Below are positions 63,244 through 64,000 of a stretch of 64,000 bases of DNA, piece after piece. The DNA lies in the NCBI GenBank assembly GCA_913058495.1, contig CAJXQC010000008.1, positions 1 to 64,000 of the forward strand, written 5' to 3'. The notes under the pieces were generated by a model that was not told the origin of the DNA, did no database searches, and worked only from the letters and a program-made list of their open reading frames with translations. The stretch is from an uncultured Balneola sp. (GTDB lineage: Bacteria > Bacteroidota > Rhodothermia > Balneolales > Balneolaceae). How positions within the stretch are numbered: position 1 is the stretch's first letter; each line of letters opens with the position of its first letter. The translations under genes and the position numbers were made by a program.

Positions 63244-63288
63244 GGAGCAGGAGCTCCTCGATTTCATCCCAAGCAGGAGCTTGGGATG
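63244..63288. repeat. Two REP-like hairpins with AGGA loops
   Basis: GGAGC-AGGA-GCTCC (63244-63257) and CATCCCAAGC-AGGA-GCTTGGGATG (63265-63288). Both stems are perfect and have the same AGGA loop. The second has a 10-base-pair stem with a CCCAAGC/GCTTGGG core that I associate with REP elements of Bacteroidota and cyanobacteria. They fill most of the 230-base gap upstream of the creatininase-family gene. Confidence 0.7.
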
Positions 63289-63325
63289 GAGAAACAAGCA
63301 GAACGAGATTCTTTAAATTTAAAGT

Positions 63326-63778
63326 CTAGTTTGACGCTTTGTGATAGTAGACCAAATTGAGATAGTTTTTATTTATTAAATCACAAACTAAAACGGCGTT
63401 ATTACTTCCATTAACTACTACAAAACGTCCGGTATCTATATCTCCGGTAACAATATAAAGTTCGTTTGCAGCAAGAAAATCAGTTATTTCTTTTTGAGAA
63501 TTCAGACTTTTTAAAACTCTCCAGTATTGAAATCCAACACCATTTTCATCAGCACTGAATTCTTTTGTACTAAATTGGAATCCATAGAGAGTGTCTTCAA
63601 TTACTTTTTCATAAAGTAGAACATCTACTCCTTTTATATGTTTAAACCCATTTTTCATAAGTTGGTTGGTAGTAATATCTGAAGCTGAGTCTATCGGTAC
63701 TAGCCATTTTGATTCAATTGAATAATTATTACAAGACAATAAGAAAATAGTGTAAAAAACTAATAGTAAAGCTTTCAT
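63326..63778 (-). CDS. Small lipoprotein, unknown function
   Basis: About 150 residues from the ATG at 63778. Signal 'MKALLLVFYTIFLLSCNNY' gives a lipid-modified cysteine at 16. The mature domain is beta-rich ('VIEDTLYGFQFSTKEFSADENG') with no recognised family. It is AT-rich and stands alone, so it is probably lineage-specific. Confidence 0.6.
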   Translation of the reverse strand: MKALLLVFYTIFLLSCNNYSIESKWLVPIDSASDITTNQLMKNGFKHIKGVDVLLYEKVIEDTLYGFQFSTKEFSADENGVGFQYWRVLKSLNSQKEITDFLAANELYIVTGDIDTGRFVVVNGSNNAVLVCDLINKNYLNLVYYHKASN

Positions 63779-63883
63779 TTTAATTGTCATTTAGATCTCA
63801 AAAATCTACAAGGGTTAATAGTAACCAAAGCGGATCAGGATTCTTTATTTCGATAGAAATCCTGTTAATCATGAAAATCATTT

Positions 63884-64000
63884 CTAATCCTGGTCAGCGC
63901 TTGAATTATTTCTGACCAATTTCTTATTAAAGAACTTCACCAGTCCAAAGGCAATTGCCCACTGAACAAGTACTGTAGCAACAGAAAATGCGCTTAGTGG
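63884..64000 (-). CDS. C-terminal end of a membrane protein, cut by the window edge
   Basis: The last 38 codons of a minus-strand gene: ...PLSAFSVATVLVQWAIAFGL, a membrane helix, then 'VKFFNKKLVRNNSSADQD' and a TAG stop. The tail is basic, then polar, as expected for the cytoplasmic end of a transporter or permease. The frame is open to the window edge. The family cannot be told. Confidence 0.5.
   Translation of the reverse strand, partial: PLSAFSVATVLVQWAIAFGLVKFFNKKLVRNNSSADQD

Overview
The window looks like the chromosome of a marine, Gram-negative bacterium of the Bacteroidota/Balneolota group, most likely a Balneolaceae-type genome. Pointers are the low-to-moderate GC, a C-terminal sorting domain of the 'YPNPFNPTT...' type on a secreted nuclease, a PorX-type response regulator with a PglZ domain (type IX secretion regulator), many lipoproteins and signal peptides ending in AQ/CQ, and the TIGR03545/TIGR03546 gene pair. 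The taxonomic call is inference from gene content. No prophage, CRISPR array, rRNA operon or intact insertion sequence was found; the window is ordinary chromosome with several small decayed or repetitive elements.

Layout. 1-8.7 kb: partial tRNA-Pro, methylmalonyl-CoA epimerase, a membrane HisKA_2 kinase, an AI-2E/PerM transporter, two outer-membrane proteins, PolX and a secreted trypsin-like protease. 8.8-24.5 kb: M14 carboxypeptidase, a TPR lipoprotein, an efflux operon (adaptor, MacB-like permease, TolC) without its ATPase, an SLC12-like cotransporter, panC-panD, a two-lipoyl-domain E2, a Cys/Met PLP lyase and a Ste24-like protease. 24.6-34.4 kb is the most accessory-looking part: RraB-like protein, MazE with a collapsed mazF, RluA-type pseudouridine synthase, an mhqO-mhqD-like operon with a palindromic operator, then a tight run of Kef antiporter, DsbA-like CPYS protein, UBP zinc finger, cNMP-binding histidine kinase, and a receiver/thioredoxin-reductase fusion lacking the CxxC. 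It ends with a frameshifted REP-associated tyrosine transposase (RAYT) carrying a REP-like hairpin inside its own reading frame. 34.4-46 kb: TlpA-like thioredoxin, a secreted nuclease with three PKD-LTD repeats and an unusual structured leader, the TIGR03545/6 pair, an LVIVD-repeat lipoprotein, a serine palmitoyltransferase-like enzyme, DUF4293, an EamA transporter and a response regulator. 46-60 kb: hydrolase, ComEA, PorX, TsaE, PnuC, a Zn-ribbon-family coiled coil that lost all its cysteines, Nif3, YggS, two small PspB-like membrane proteins, DivIVA, PNP, and a LytS/LytTR two-component pair. 60-64 kb: tRNA-Arg, an outer-membrane protein, a 640-base gene-poor stretch with repeats, a creatininase-family protein and small lipoproteins.

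How genes work together. The clearest functional groups are panC/panD (pantothenate), mhqO/mhqD (quinone detoxification), PorX with the CTD-bearing nuclease (type IX secretion), and lytS/lytR. The best candidate for an uncharacterised system is the 27.9-33.4 kb redox-signalling cluster, in which every gene is translationally or closely coupled to the next and two of the redox proteins have lost a canonical cysteine.
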